DNA from: Bacteroides_E sp964522975
GTDB taxonomy: Bacteria > Bacteroidota > Bacteroidia > Bacteroidales > Bacteroidaceae
Length of the DNA: 32,908 nucleotides
Assembly: GCA_964522975.1 (NCBI GenBank)
Contig: CAZFXK010000012.1
Coordinates: 1-32,908, forward strand
Reading direction: 5' to 3'
Shown: piece by piece, positions 9,544 through 17,882 of the stretch
Layout: each line of letters opens with the position of its first letter
How positions within the stretch are numbered: position 1 is the first letter of the stretch
Made by a program: the position numbers and the translations under genes
The notes under the pieces: model-generated
The model's database searches: none
The model's input: only the letters and a program-made list of their open reading frames with translations
What the model was told of the DNA's origin: nothing

Positions 9544-11130
9544 ATGAAAAAACTGAAATATATTCTTTGCTTTTTATTATTACTTACACTTATAAGTTGC
9601 AGTGATGATACTCAGGATACAGAACCTGCTCCACCTGATGTGAGTGTAGAAAAATTAGTTACGATAGATGTGGAACAGACATTTCAAACTATTGCCGGAT
9701 TTGGTGCTTCGGACTGTTGGACATCGGCTTTTATTGGCAAATCATGGACTTCGACTCGTGACCAGATTAGTGAATTGCTCTTTTCTTCAGAAATTCAGTC
9801 GGGAAGACCTAAAGGTATTGGACTCTCTATGTGGCGCGTGAATTTAGGTGGTGGTACTGCTGAACAAGGAGATGCTAGTGGAATTGAGGATAAAACTCGT
9901 CGGGCGGAATCTTATTTGACAGATAAATTGACTCTTGATTGGACACGCTGCGAAGGACAACGTTATTTTATGAGCAGAGCAAAAGAAGAGGGATGTGAAA
10001 GCATTATTCTTTTCAGTAATACTCCGCCTGTACAATATACTTATAATGGTAAAGGTTTCTCTAATAGAGGAGGAGTATCAAATCTAAAAAGCGATTGTTA
10101 CGATGATTTTGCTAACTATATGGCAGATGTTGCTCAATATTATCAAAATATGGGACATCCTATAACTCATATTTCGCCGGTTAATGAGCCTCAATATAAT
10201 TGGGAAGGTGGTCAAGAAGGGAGTGGTTGGACTAATGATGAAGTAGCTAAACTTGCTCGTGAGCTTGATAGAGCTTTGGGCGAACGAAATTTGTCTTCTG
10301 ATATATTGTTGGGTGAGGCAGGTGACTGGGACTATTTGTATAAAACTAAAAATGATGCTAACCGAAGTAATATACTTTCTGCATTCTTTTCTTCTGGTTC
10401 ATCAGCTTATGTGGGTGATTTAGATCGTGTAAAGAGGTTAATTTGTGGACATAGTTACTGGACTGATGGAACTTGGGCTGGAATGCGTAATGTGCGCAGG
10501 CAGGTGGCACATGCAGCAAAACAATATAATGTGGATATATGGCAAAGTGAATGGAGTATGCTTGGAGACGGATATAGTTCATCAGAATTTGTTGGATATG
10601 AATTGGCCTCTGAAATGGATATTGCACATTATATGTCTAAAGTGATTCACAATGATCTTGTGGTGGCAGGTGTAACCTCGTGGAGTTATTGGACTGCTAT
10701 GGATATACCTCGTTGGGGACATAAAAACCGTTTTTTGTTGATTTCGCTTCTTCCTACAGGTGGTGAATATGGTGATATAGAGCAAGAAGGATCCTTTAAG
10801 GCTACTCCTACACTTTGGGTTCTTGGTAATTACAGTCGTTTCATTCGTCCGGGATATCGTCGTATATCACTTGAAATGAAAGATTCGCGTAACTTGTTTG
10901 GTTCGGCCTATGTGTCTAATGATGGAGATACAATAGTAGCCGTGTATAGCAATCTCTCTAGCAAGCCTATTAAGCTTATGGAAACTCATCTTGGCTGGAG
11001 TGAAGTTAAAAGTATAACTACCTATACTACATCTTCTTCTAAGAATCTAGAAGAGAATGTAGTGGATTCTGAATCTCCAGTCGTTCTTGATCCGGAAAGT
11101 GTAACTACAATTGTTTATAATCTAAATTAA
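9544..11130 (+). CDS. Glycoside hydrolase family 30 surface lipoprotein, endo-beta-1,6-galactanase-like
   Basis: This 528-residue lipoprotein has Cys19 (LISC) followed by SDDTQD, an acidic surface-export-like signal. The GH30 clan-A barrel starts near residue 45 with GFGASDCW; the acid/base is E215 in SPVNEPQYNW and the nucleophile is E336 in IWQSEWSM, spaced as in the family. SMWRVNLGGG and FSNTPPVQ correspond to family positions seen in GH30 members acting on beta-1,6-galactan and related linkages. A C-terminal beta domain (about 435-528) packs on the barrel as usual. As a surface enzyme it would cut the polymer before SusC/SusD import. It is the last gene of the locus. Beta-1,6-glucanase (GH30_3) and glucuronoxylanase (GH30_8) remain alternatives; subfamily was not computed. 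Confidence 0.85.
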   Translation: MKKLKYILCFLLLLTLISCSDDTQDTEPAPPDVSVEKLVTIDVEQTFQTIAGFGASDCWTSAFIGKSWTSTRDQISELLFSSEIQSGRPKGIGLSMWRVNLGGGTAEQGDASGIEDKTRRAESYLTDKLTLDWTRCEGQRYFMSRAKEEGCESIILFSNTPPVQYTYNGKGFSNRGGVSNLKSDCYDDFANYMADVAQYYQNMGHPITHISPVNEPQYNWEGGQEGSGWTNDEVAKLARELDRALGERNLSSDILLGEAGDWDYLYKTKNDANRSNILSAFFSSGSSAYVGDLDRVKRLICGHSYWTDGTWAGMRNVRRQVAHAAKQYNVDIWQSEWSMLGDGYSSSEFVGYELASEMDIAHYMSKVIHNDLVVAGVTSWSYWTAMDIPRWGHKNRFLLISLLPTGGEYGDIEQEGSFKATPTLWVLGNYSRFIRPGYRRISLEMKDSRNLFGSAYVSNDGDTIVAVYSNLSSKPIKLMETHLGWSEVKSITTYTTSSSKNLEENVVDSESPVVLDPESVTTIVYNLN

Positions 11131-11239
11131 CCAACTATATAGTTGTTTTAAGAGAATTAATTCTTAAGGTGACTTAAGTTTAGCTATCGAAATAAGATAA
11201 GTGTGTTTTATCTATATCCGTAGTACATTGAAATTTAGA

Positions 11240-11270
11240 ATAAAATAAAGACTATACGTCTATATTTTAT
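11240..11270. repeat. Imperfect inverted repeat (hairpin)
   Basis: ATAAAATAAAGAC (11240-11252) can pair with GTCTATATTTTAT (11258-11270) with one mismatch around the loop TATAC. It is AT-rich and of unknown role; it could be a weak terminator for the GH30 transcript. Confidence 0.45.
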
Positions 11271-11334
11271 AATTTGAACTTATTTTGTCTAAATAATAAT
11301 GTATTACGGATAATTTTCTTCCCTTTTATTTGGT

Positions 11335-11407
11335 CCCAGACCGACCGTTGATATAACCCAGACCGAAGAGACTTCTCTCCCAGACTGAAGCCTCTTCGGT
11401 CTGGGTT
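11335..11407. repeat. Structured intergenic repeat, copy 1 (CCCAGACCGA element)
   Basis: CCCAGACCGA occurs at 11335-11344 and 11357-11366, a degenerate CCCAGACTGA at 11379-11388 (each start 22 bases apart), and the inverted TCGGTCTGGG at 11396-11405. Bases 11355-11370 and 11392-11407 form a perfect 16-bp stem that continues inward with CTTC/GAAG. The same arrangement is found at 32175-32223, with identical offsets 0, 22 and 39. The stem is followed by CTTTTAAATT on the plus strand, so it may also help end the GH30 transcript. It is not coding and not a CRISPR array. Confidence 0.8.
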
Positions 11408-11419
11408 CTTTTAAATTCT

Positions 11420-11475
11420 ATCGAAATAGGGCACCTTTCTCAAAACTAGGTACCCTATTTCGATTTATTATATAT
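11420..11475. terminator. Bidirectional terminator between the polysaccharide locus and plsC
   Basis: ATCGAAATAGGGCACCT (11420-11436) pairs with AGGTACCCTATTTCGAT (11448-11464) with one mismatch, loop TTCTCAAAACT. It is followed by TTATTATATATT on the plus strand and by an A/T-rich tract on the minus strand, fitting a shared terminator for the convergent GH30 and plsC transcripts. Confidence 0.7.
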
Positions 11476-11555
11476 TCTAGTTAATGGAGTTCTTAATGAT
11501 GAATGTGACAAAAACGTATAAGAATTTCATTTTGCCTAAAAGAGAGAAACGTCAT

Positions 11556-12317
11556 TTAAGGAATTTCTTGGTCTTCGTTTACAACCATTCCTTTCTGTTT
11601 TTCGGGTAAGGCACTTTCAATGGTTGCATACGCTTCATTCATTGTTTCACGAATCATTTTGGGCGAATGCTCTTTAGCCGGAATAGGAGGGTGTATGGTC
11701 ATAGTTAGTGGATGCTGATAAACCCATTTGCTGGTACGTGGTTTTACTTCAAAAGAACCTGTAATAGTTACAGGAACGACGGGCAGCTGCAGATCACTGG
11801 CTAATTGGAAAGCTCCTTTCTTGAAGTATCCCATATGGCCGGTAAAAGTGCGTGCTCCTTCGGGAAATACTACAAGTGAAACTCCATCTTTAAGTGATTC
11901 TTTTGCGTTTTTTATGGTTTCTGCTATTTTTTTAGGTCCCGAACGATCCACAAATATATGTCCGGCGCTTTCGCATGCTTTACCAATGAAGGGGAGTTTT
12001 CTTAAACTCTTTTTCATCATCCATTTGAAATTCCTTCCTATAAAACCATAAATTAAAAATACATCAAAAACACCTTGGTGATTTGCTACAATAACATAGG
12101 ACTGTTTTGAATCTAAGTTTTCTTTTCCTTTGATTTTTACGGGAAGTAAAAGAAATAAACAGATGAGTTGAGACCATATTTTCCCGGGATAATAACCCCA
12201 AAAATGCGCTCCTCCTATGACAGATCCTATTGTAGTGGTGAGTGCGGTTAGTATGGTGAGAACCAATATTACGGGTAGTGCAAAACAAATCAAGTAAATA
12301 TTATAAACTATCCTCAT
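11556..12317 (-). CDS. plsC: 1-acyl-sn-glycerol-3-phosphate acyltransferase
   Basis: This 253-residue membrane enzyme adds the second acyl chain to lysophosphatidic acid, giving phosphatidic acid for phospholipid synthesis. The HX4D catalytic motif is H80-QGVF-D85 (ANHQGVFD). The phosphate-binding motif is FPEGAR (151-156), with FVDRS at about 122-126 as the intermediate block. A hydrophobic N-terminus (about 5-35) anchors it to the inner membrane. Length is typical. The start at 12317 has a TATTTTTG promoter box about 28 bases upstream. It is divergent from sbcD and convergent with the polysaccharide locus, so it is probably transcribed alone. Acyl-donor specificity cannot be told. Confidence 0.93.
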   Translation of the reverse strand: MRIVYNIYLICFALPVILVLTILTALTTTIGSVIGGAHFWGYYPGKIWSQLICLFLLLPVKIKGKENLDSKQSYVIVANHQGVFDVFLIYGFIGRNFKWMMKKSLRKLPFIGKACESAGHIFVDRSGPKKIAETIKNAKESLKDGVSLVVFPEGARTFTGHMGYFKKGAFQLASDLQLPVVPVTITGSFEVKPRTSKWVYQHPLTMTIHPPIPAKEHSPKMIRETMNEAYATIESALPEKQKGMVVNEDQEIP

Positions 12318-12344
12318 TTTAGGTAAGTGTACAAATTGATTTTA

Positions 12345-12352
12345 CAAAAATA
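12345..12352 (-). promoter_or_regulatory. -7 promoter box for plsC
   Basis: The minus strand reads TATTTTTG, an exact TAnnTTTG match, 28 bases ahead of the plsC ATG. A TTTG lies 24 bases further upstream on the same strand, slightly longer than the usual 19-21 base spacing. Confidence 0.55.
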
Positions 12353-12385
12353 GTAATATTAAAGAATAATGAGTGACAAATTATT

Positions 12386-12393
12386 TATATTTG
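12386..12393 (+). promoter_or_regulatory. -7 promoter box for sbcD-sbcC
   Basis: TATATTTG matches TAnnTTTG exactly and sits 21 bases before the ATG at 12415. The -33 region is weak. Its position inside the longer open frame that starts with GTG at 12373 supports the ATG at 12415 as the true sbcD start. Confidence 0.5.
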
Positions 12394-12414
12394 TTAAAAG
12401 TTAAATGGAATTCT

Positions 12415-13659
12415 ATGATACGCATATTTCATACGGCGGATTGGCATTTGGGGCAAACCTTTTTTGGATATGATAGGAAGTTAGAGCATCAACATTTCTT
12501 AGGATGGCTTAAAAAGAACTTATCTGAAAGAGAGGTTGATGTATTGTTAATTAGTGGTGATGTATTTGATGTATCTAACCCTTCGGCTGCTGCCCAGCGA
12601 ATGTTCTATGAGTTTTTGGGTGATGTAGTAAAGGATAACCCTTTGCTACAGGTCGTTGTTATTTCAGGTAATCACGATTCAGCTTCGCGCTTAGAAGTAC
12701 CGCAACCCTTATTGGATAAAAATAGAGTAGTTATTAAAGGTTTGATACCCAAAAAAGAAGGACTAGTTGATTATGATTCGTTAATCATTGATCTGAAAAA
12801 TAAAGCAGGAGAGGTTGAGGTTCTATGTTTAGCTGTTCCTTTTCTAAGACAAGGAGATTATCCTTCTGTTTCTGGTGTAGAGAATACTTATTCAGCAGGA
12901 GTGCAAGCTTTTTATGCTGAAATGATTGAAGTGGCAAAAAAACGAAAAGAAAAGAATCAGGCTTTAATCATTATGGGGCATCTTCATACGTTAAAAGCGG
13001 AAGTTGCAGATAAAGATCATAGTGAACGAATAATTATTGGTGGTTTAGAAGAAATTTCACCGGAGATTTTCACCAATGATATTGCATATACAGCATTGGG
13101 ACACATTCATAAAGCTCAATGTGTGGCTAAATCGGAAAGAATACAGTATGCCGGTAGTCCTTTACCTCTTTCTTTTGCAGAAAAGAACTATAAAAAAGGT
13201 GTAGTAGAGGTAATTGTAGATGAAGGGAACTTAGTAACAGTAGAAAGAGTGGCGTATGAACCCTTGATTCAATTAATGAGTGTTCCAAAACAGGGGAGTG
13301 CTTCTCCTGATTTTATTTTGCAGGAATTGGAAAATCTACCTGAAGCAACTAATCAGTTGGATTATTATCCGTATTTAGAGGTTAATGTTTTGCTAACTGA
13401 ACCCGAACCTTTATTGAAAAGTAAAATTGAGGAAATCATAGAACAAAAAGCAGTCCGTTTGGCTCGTATTCAATCTCATTTTGCGAATAAGAATGAAACC
13501 GAAGAATTAATGGAAACTGAATTATTGGGCCTAGATAATAAAAGTCCCATTGATGTAGCCAATTTATACTATCAATCTTTATATGGCGTTGAGATGCCTA
13601 ATGAGTTACGGAGTTTATTTTATGAAGCATGTTCCTTAATAGAGATTAAAGATAAGTAG
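12415..13659 (+). CDS. sbcD: Exonuclease SbcD, Mre11-type nuclease subunit
   Basis: This 414-residue protein is the Mn-dependent nuclease of the SbcCD complex, which opens hairpins and protein-blocked DNA ends. The calcineurin-like metal ligands are in order: D9 and H11 in TADWHLG, G48-D49 with D52 in SGDVFD, N86-H87-D88 in SGNHDSAS, then MGHLHTL and LGHIHKAQ. The C-terminal cap domain (about 280-400) is present. The ATG at 12415 puts the first strand IRIFHTADWH at the very N-terminus, as in the family; a GTG 14 codons earlier is unlikely. It is followed by sbcC after 3 bases, so the two are an operon. Confidence 0.95.
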   Translation: MIRIFHTADWHLGQTFFGYDRKLEHQHFLGWLKKNLSEREVDVLLISGDVFDVSNPSAAAQRMFYEFLGDVVKDNPLLQVVVISGNHDSASRLEVPQPLLDKNRVVIKGLIPKKEGLVDYDSLIIDLKNKAGEVEVLCLAVPFLRQGDYPSVSGVENTYSAGVQAFYAEMIEVAKKRKEKNQALIIMGHLHTLKAEVADKDHSERIIIGGLEEISPEIFTNDIAYTALGHIHKAQCVAKSERIQYAGSPLPLSFAEKNYKKGVVEVIVDEGNLVTVERVAYEPLIQLMSVPKQGSASPDFILQELENLPEATNQLDYYPYLEVNVLLTEPEPLLKSKIEEIIEQKAVRLARIQSHFANKNETEELMETELLGLDNKSPIDVANLYYQSLYGVEMPNELRSLFYEACSLIEIKDK

Positions 13660-13662
13660 GAA

Positions 13663-16602
13663 ATGAAAATATTAGCCATACGATTAATGAATCTTGCTTC
13701 TATTGAGGGGGCAGTAGAAATAGACTTTGAGAAAGAACCTCTGCATTCATCGGGCCTTTTTGCCATATCCGGTCCTACCGGATCGGGTAAATCTACCCTC
13801 TTAGATGCTTTATGTTTAGCTTTATATGATGAAACCCCGCGATTTAAAGCCACGTCAGAGAGCGTTTTATTAAAAGATGTAGGTGATACTACAGTCAATC
13901 AGTCGGATGTTCGTAATATTTTAAGAAGAGGAACAGGTGATGGATATGCAGAAGTAGATTTTGTAGGTTCAGATGGTTTACGTTATCGTTCCCGATGGTC
14001 GGTAAGGCGTGCTTATGGAAAAGCGAATGGTGCACTACAATCTCAAGTAATCAATGCACAAAACTTAGCTACCGGCGAAGAACTACAAGGTACCAAAACA
14101 GAGATATTAAATCAATTGGTTACTCACATAGGGTTGACTTATGAACAATTTACTCGTACGGTTTTATTAGCTCAAAATGAATTTGCAACTTTTCTAAAGT
14201 CTAAAGAGGGAGATAAGGCTGAATTATTAGAGAAACTGACAGGTACAGAAATATACTCTCAAATATCACAGGAGATTTTTCAACGGAATAAAGAAGAGGT
14301 TCAAAAGGTTGATACGTTGCGGAAAAACATAGCTGATATAAAAATATTAACAGAGGAAGAGTTAGAACTTCATCAAAAAAAAGAATTTGAAATATCAGAA
14401 AAAATAAAGATTGCAGATAGGCAAATAGAAGAATTAAAGGAACAACTCAAGGTGATAACTGCTTTAGTAAAAGCGGAAGATGAAGCATCGCAAAAACAAC
14501 TTAAAGAAAAGAACTTAACAGCAGAAATCGGACTTATACAGGAAGGTTTAGAGAATAAGGAACAACAGATTACTTTGTTTCAAGAAAAACGAACTGTACT
14601 TCAGCCTGATATGGAAAAGGCTCAACGTTTAGACCTACAGATTGAGAACAAGAAGGAGGATCTAATAAAAGAGCACAATCGTTTGCGTAAGCTTAAGGAA
14701 GAGAGAGAAAAGATTGAGAAGGAATATATTAAGAGTAAACAAAGAATAGACTCATTACATAAGCAGCTGGGGGCAATTTTTGAAGTAAAACAAGATTGGA
14801 GTTCTAATTTATTTTTGGAGTATTATCAACAGAGAAGAATTTTATTGCTGGAAGAAGAGAATATAAACAAGGCATTATTAGATAGAATCAATTCATATAA
14901 AATCAATGAATTAGCTGCAAGACAAGCTGAATTAGTCGGACTTAAAAGTAAGAATGAGACTTTAAAGACGAAATTAAAAGAATGGAAGGCTACTTTAACT
15001 AAAATAACAACAATCAAGGATAAGTTAAAGAGTCTGAGCGAAAAGAAAAGCTTCTTAAAAAAAGAACAAGAGACAGAGTTAAAAAGTCAAATTGTAAAGA
15101 AGGAATCTTTTGAGCGGATTAAGGAGTTGTATGAGCAGCAAAAACTTGCAATAGGAAAAGATGTAAAAACTTTGCGGAGTTTTTTGAAGATAGGTCAGCC
15201 TTGTCCGGTATGTGGTAGTAAGGAGCATCCATACTACAAGAATGAGCAAGTGGATCTGCTGTTCAGAAAGATAGAAACACAGTATGAGACTACTGAACAG
15301 CAGTTGGATGAATTATCGGATTCATTAAATAAAATTGAGAACGCCATTCAATTAGTGCAAGAGCAAGAAAAAAATGAATCCAATATCTTGAGCGAACTGA
15401 TTGAGAAAGAAATGGAGTTAAGGCCTGAGGAGGAAAAAGAAGAAGAAACGTATTATGATAAACTGCTATCTAAAATAGGAATAGCATTGGAAGAAATTAA
15501 CGCTAAGATTCTGAAGCATAAAGATTTAAATATTATGTGGCAAGAAAAATCTATCGCGTTAGAGAAAAAGAAAAATAATTTAGAGGAGGTAAAAGAAAAG
15601 ATTGACGATTTAAAATTGCAGGAGGTTACTCTTAAAACTTTGTATGATAACTTAGAAGGGAAAGAGAAAGAGGTAATAAAAGAACAAAACGAATTTAGAG
15701 ATTCAAAGAAACAGTATGAGGAGTTAGCCGAGAATCGTAAAGCCTTACTTTCCGGAAAAGGAGTGAAAGAGGTACAAGAGGAGTTGAGTGTTGAAGAAAA
15801 ACGATTGAATGAAGAGAAAGAAAAGTTGAGGTTGAAAAAAGAGGAGGCTTTAAGAATGATTTCTACCATCCAAGGACAACTTGAGCAGTTGCAGAAACAG
15901 ATAAAAGAGTTACAACAGCAAAAGAAGGAGTCGTGGGATGCTGAAAATTTGTCTAAAGAAATACGAAAAGAGGAAGAAAACAGAAAAACGGAGAATGAAA
16001 CATTAATTAAAATAAAAACTCAACTGCAATTCGATGAAGAGAATAGAGAATTAAAGGAGAAAACAGAACAGCAGTTAAAGAAAAAGATTGAAGTTGCAGA
16101 AAAATGGGCTAAGCTAGATAGCCTTTTTGGAAGTTCGGATGGAAAACGATTTAAGGTGATAGCTCAAGGTTATACCTTAAAGCTTTTATTAATTCATGCG
16201 AATAAACATTTATCTTATCTGGCAGATCGATATCGCTTACAACAGGTTTCGAATAAATTAACCCTTCAGGTGGTTGATCGGTATATGTTAGATGAAGTGC
16301 GAACCGTTCATTCTCTTTCCGGAGGAGAGTCTTTTTTAGTCTCTTTGGCCTTAGCTTTGGGGCTATCATCCTTATCCGGAAGAAACTTGAATGTGGATTC
16401 TTTATTTATTGATGAGGGATTTGGGTCACTCGATTCAGATACTTTGAATTTGGCTATGGAGGCCTTGGAACAATTACAACTGCAAGGTCGGAAAATTGGA
16501 GTCATATCGCACGTTCAGGAGATGAGTGAGCGTATTCCAACCCAAATACAATTGCATAAAGGGCATAATGGACGGAGTACCGTAAAAATTATAGGTTTTT
16601 AA
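13663..16602 (+). CDS. sbcC: Exonuclease SbcC, Rad50-type ATPase subunit
   Basis: This 979-residue SMC-like ATPase drives the SbcCD nuclease. The Walker A motif GPTGSGKST is at 37-45. Two long coiled-coil arms rich in Glu, Lys and Gln flank a zinc hook CPVC (C514, C517). The ABC signature LSGGE is at 885-889 and Walker B LFIDEGFGSLD has D917 and E918. The hook lies almost exactly in the middle, as needed for equal arms that dimerise by a shared zinc ion. Length is normal for Bacteroidetes. Its stop codon directly abuts the stop codon of the opposite-strand metallophosphoesterase gene, with no bases between and no terminator seen. Confidence 0.96.
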   Translation: MKILAIRLMNLASIEGAVEIDFEKEPLHSSGLFAISGPTGSGKSTLLDALCLALYDETPRFKATSESVLLKDVGDTTVNQSDVRNILRRGTGDGYAEVDFVGSDGLRYRSRWSVRRAYGKANGALQSQVINAQNLATGEELQGTKTEILNQLVTHIGLTYEQFTRTVLLAQNEFATFLKSKEGDKAELLEKLTGTEIYSQISQEIFQRNKEEVQKVDTLRKNIADIKILTEEELELHQKKEFEISEKIKIADRQIEELKEQLKVITALVKAEDEASQKQLKEKNLTAEIGLIQEGLENKEQQITLFQEKRTVLQPDMEKAQRLDLQIENKKEDLIKEHNRLRKLKEEREKIEKEYIKSKQRIDSLHKQLGAIFEVKQDWSSNLFLEYYQQRRILLLEEENINKALLDRINSYKINELAARQAELVGLKSKNETLKTKLKEWKATLTKITTIKDKLKSLSEKKSFLKKEQETELKSQIVKKESFERIKELYEQQKLAIGKDVKTLRSFLKIGQPCPVCGSKEHPYYKNEQVDLLFRKIETQYETTEQQLDELSDSLNKIENAIQLVQEQEKNESNILSELIEKEMELRPEEEKEEETYYDKLLSKIGIALEEINAKILKHKDLNIMWQEKSIALEKKKNNLEEVKEKIDDLKLQEVTLKTLYDNLEGKEKEVIKEQNEFRDSKKQYEELAENRKALLSGKGVKEVQEELSVEEKRLNEEKEKLRLKKEEALRMISTIQGQLEQLQKQIKELQQQKKESWDAENLSKEIRKEEENRKTENETLIKIKTQLQFDEENRELKEKTEQQLKKKIEVAEKWAKLDSLFGSSDGKRFKVIAQGYTLKLLLIHANKHLSYLADRYRLQQVSNKLTLQVVDRYMLDEVRTVHSLSGGESFLVSLALALGLSSLSGRNLNVDSLFIDEGFGSLDSDTLNLAMEALEQLQLQGRKIGVISHVQEMSERIPTQIQLHKGHNGRSTVKIIGF

Positions 16603-17775
16603 TTACTCACTCATTAGTGTAATTACAGTGATTTCAGGCCAGGCACCCCAACGAAAAGGAGGTCCTACTGAGCCCAATCCTACATTTACATATAAGCTCT
16701 GTTCTCCTTCCGAATATAAGCCACTCCATTCCGGATAAACTCTGGAAGCCAAAGAGTAGGAACCTAATTGAAATTGCATTCCGTGTGTATGCCCTGATAG
16801 AGTTAAAGGAATATTGCTTGTTGGAATAACCTCACGTCTCCAATGAGTAGGATTGTGGGATAATAATATTTGAAAGTATTGTTCTGTGTTCTGAGCTGCC
16901 TTCTTTAAATCTCCGTATTGAGCAAAAGGTGGTTCACCATCGTTTTCTACTCCAATTAGAGCAATGGAGTCTTTTCCGTTACTTATGAAAACGTGTTCAT
17001 TCTTTAGTAAAACCCACCCCATTTTTCTTTGTTTCTCTTGAAGGGCTAAAAAATTATTATGTAAATCTTCGGGTCCTTTCCAGTGTTTATAATAAGGGCC
17101 ATAATCGTGATTCCCCAATATGGAGTAAACGCCATCTTTTGCGTTCAGTTGAGATAAAATAGTTTCGTATGGAATTATTTCATCAGTCTTATTATTTACT
17201 AAATCTCCGGTAAATACAATCAGGTCGGGTTCTTGCTGATTCACCAAATCAACCATTTTTTGTATGGGCTTTTTTTTGTCATACCAACTACCCAAATGTA
17301 AATCTGATATTTGTACTATTTTATAATGGTTAAAAGAGGTTGGTATGTTTTTATTCTTATAAAGAATGGGTTTTACATCAAATTGTTCTCTACCAAAAAT
17401 AGAGCCATATAATAATATGATGACTGAAAGAATACTGGTTGTGCCTCCTAATACGAAGAGAGTTTTTTTTGCTAGAGGAATTTTATAAAATAGGAATCCC
17501 AATAAAGAGCCTGCAGTTAAAAATAGTAAGGGGTTTACAACTAAGAAATAACATAAGGTATAAATTCCTAATTCTTTAGCGTAGAGAGTGTAGTCTGTAT
17601 TCAAAGGATTCTTTATGATTAGAAATAATCCTATACATAACAACAATATGATTATCCAATAGAGGAATTTAAATCCTTTTTTTACTCTGTTATTCTTGAA
17701 GATATACACAAAGTATATGTAACTACCCGGTATAAGTAGTAGTAGCGACGATGAAAGAAGAAGTTTTTGAAACAT
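16603..17775 (-). CDS. Membrane-anchored metallophosphoesterase, YkuE/YaeI type
   Basis: This 390-residue protein has three or four N-terminal transmembrane segments (about 5-27, 35-55, 68-95, 100-125) and a C-terminal calcineurin-like phosphoesterase domain. Metal-binding motifs are D158-L-H160 in ISDLHLGSW, FTGDLVNN (about 200), LGNHDYG (about 230), LLSHNP (about 315) and LSGHTHGMQ (about 340). The active domain probably faces the periplasm. Related membrane phosphoesterases act on lipid-linked diphosphates such as UDP-diacylglucosamine or undecaprenyl species, but the substrate here is unknown. It lies 107 bases after the MetH-like gene on the same strand with no clear terminator between, so read-through is possible. 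It meets sbcC tail to tail. Confidence 0.85.
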   Translation of the reverse strand: MFQKLLLSSSLLLLIPGSYIYFVYIFKNNRVKKGFKFLYWIIILLLCIGLFLIIKNPLNTDYTLYAKELGIYTLCYFLVVNPLLFLTAGSLLGFLFYKIPLAKKTLFVLGGTTSILSVIILLYGSIFGREQFDVKPILYKNKNIPTSFNHYKIVQISDLHLGSWYDKKKPIQKMVDLVNQQEPDLIVFTGDLVNNKTDEIIPYETILSQLNAKDGVYSILGNHDYGPYYKHWKGPEDLHNNFLALQEKQRKMGWVLLKNEHVFISNGKDSIALIGVENDGEPPFAQYGDLKKAAQNTEQYFQILLSHNPTHWRREVIPTSNIPLTLSGHTHGMQFQLGSYSLASRVYPEWSGLYSEGEQSLYVNVGLGSVGPPFRWGAWPEITVITLMSE

Positions 17776-17882
17776 AAATGATTCTTGTACTAAAATAATA
17801 GGACAAGTTTAGACATAATATCTTCAGTAATGACAATCAGAACGGTTAAAAGATATAAAAGGAATGCAACAAAGATGTTAAG

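Larger units (their letters stand above)
11131..11555. other. 425-base convergent intergenic region rich in palindromes and hairpins
   Basis: No gene is seen. From left to right it holds a 14-base palindrome CAACTATATAGTTG (11132-11145), AGAATTAATTCT (11153-11164), CTTAAG twice around GTGA (11165-11180 area), a 13-bp hairpin with one mismatch (11240-11270), the structured repeat (11335-11407) and a strong terminator (11420-11464). The 11-mer CTATCGAAATA occurs at 11184-11194 and again at 11418-11428. The gap separates the end of the polysaccharide locus from plsC on the other strand. Confidence 0.6.

Noticed and set aside
9544..11130. GH30 as a glucosylceramidase
   Set aside because: The surface lipoprotein signal and location in a SusC/SusD locus fit a polysaccharide-degrading enzyme; lipid substrates are not expected there.
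11335..11405. CRISPR array from the 22-base periodic repeats
   Set aside because: The repeats are only 10 bases, one is degenerate and one inverted, the spacers are 12 bases or fewer, and no cas gene is present.
15453..15869. 138-aa minus-strand open frame inside sbcC
   Set aside because: It is the antisense of a Glu/Lys-rich coiled coil, giving a Ser/Phe/Leu-rich low-complexity product; sbcC coding is clear across it.
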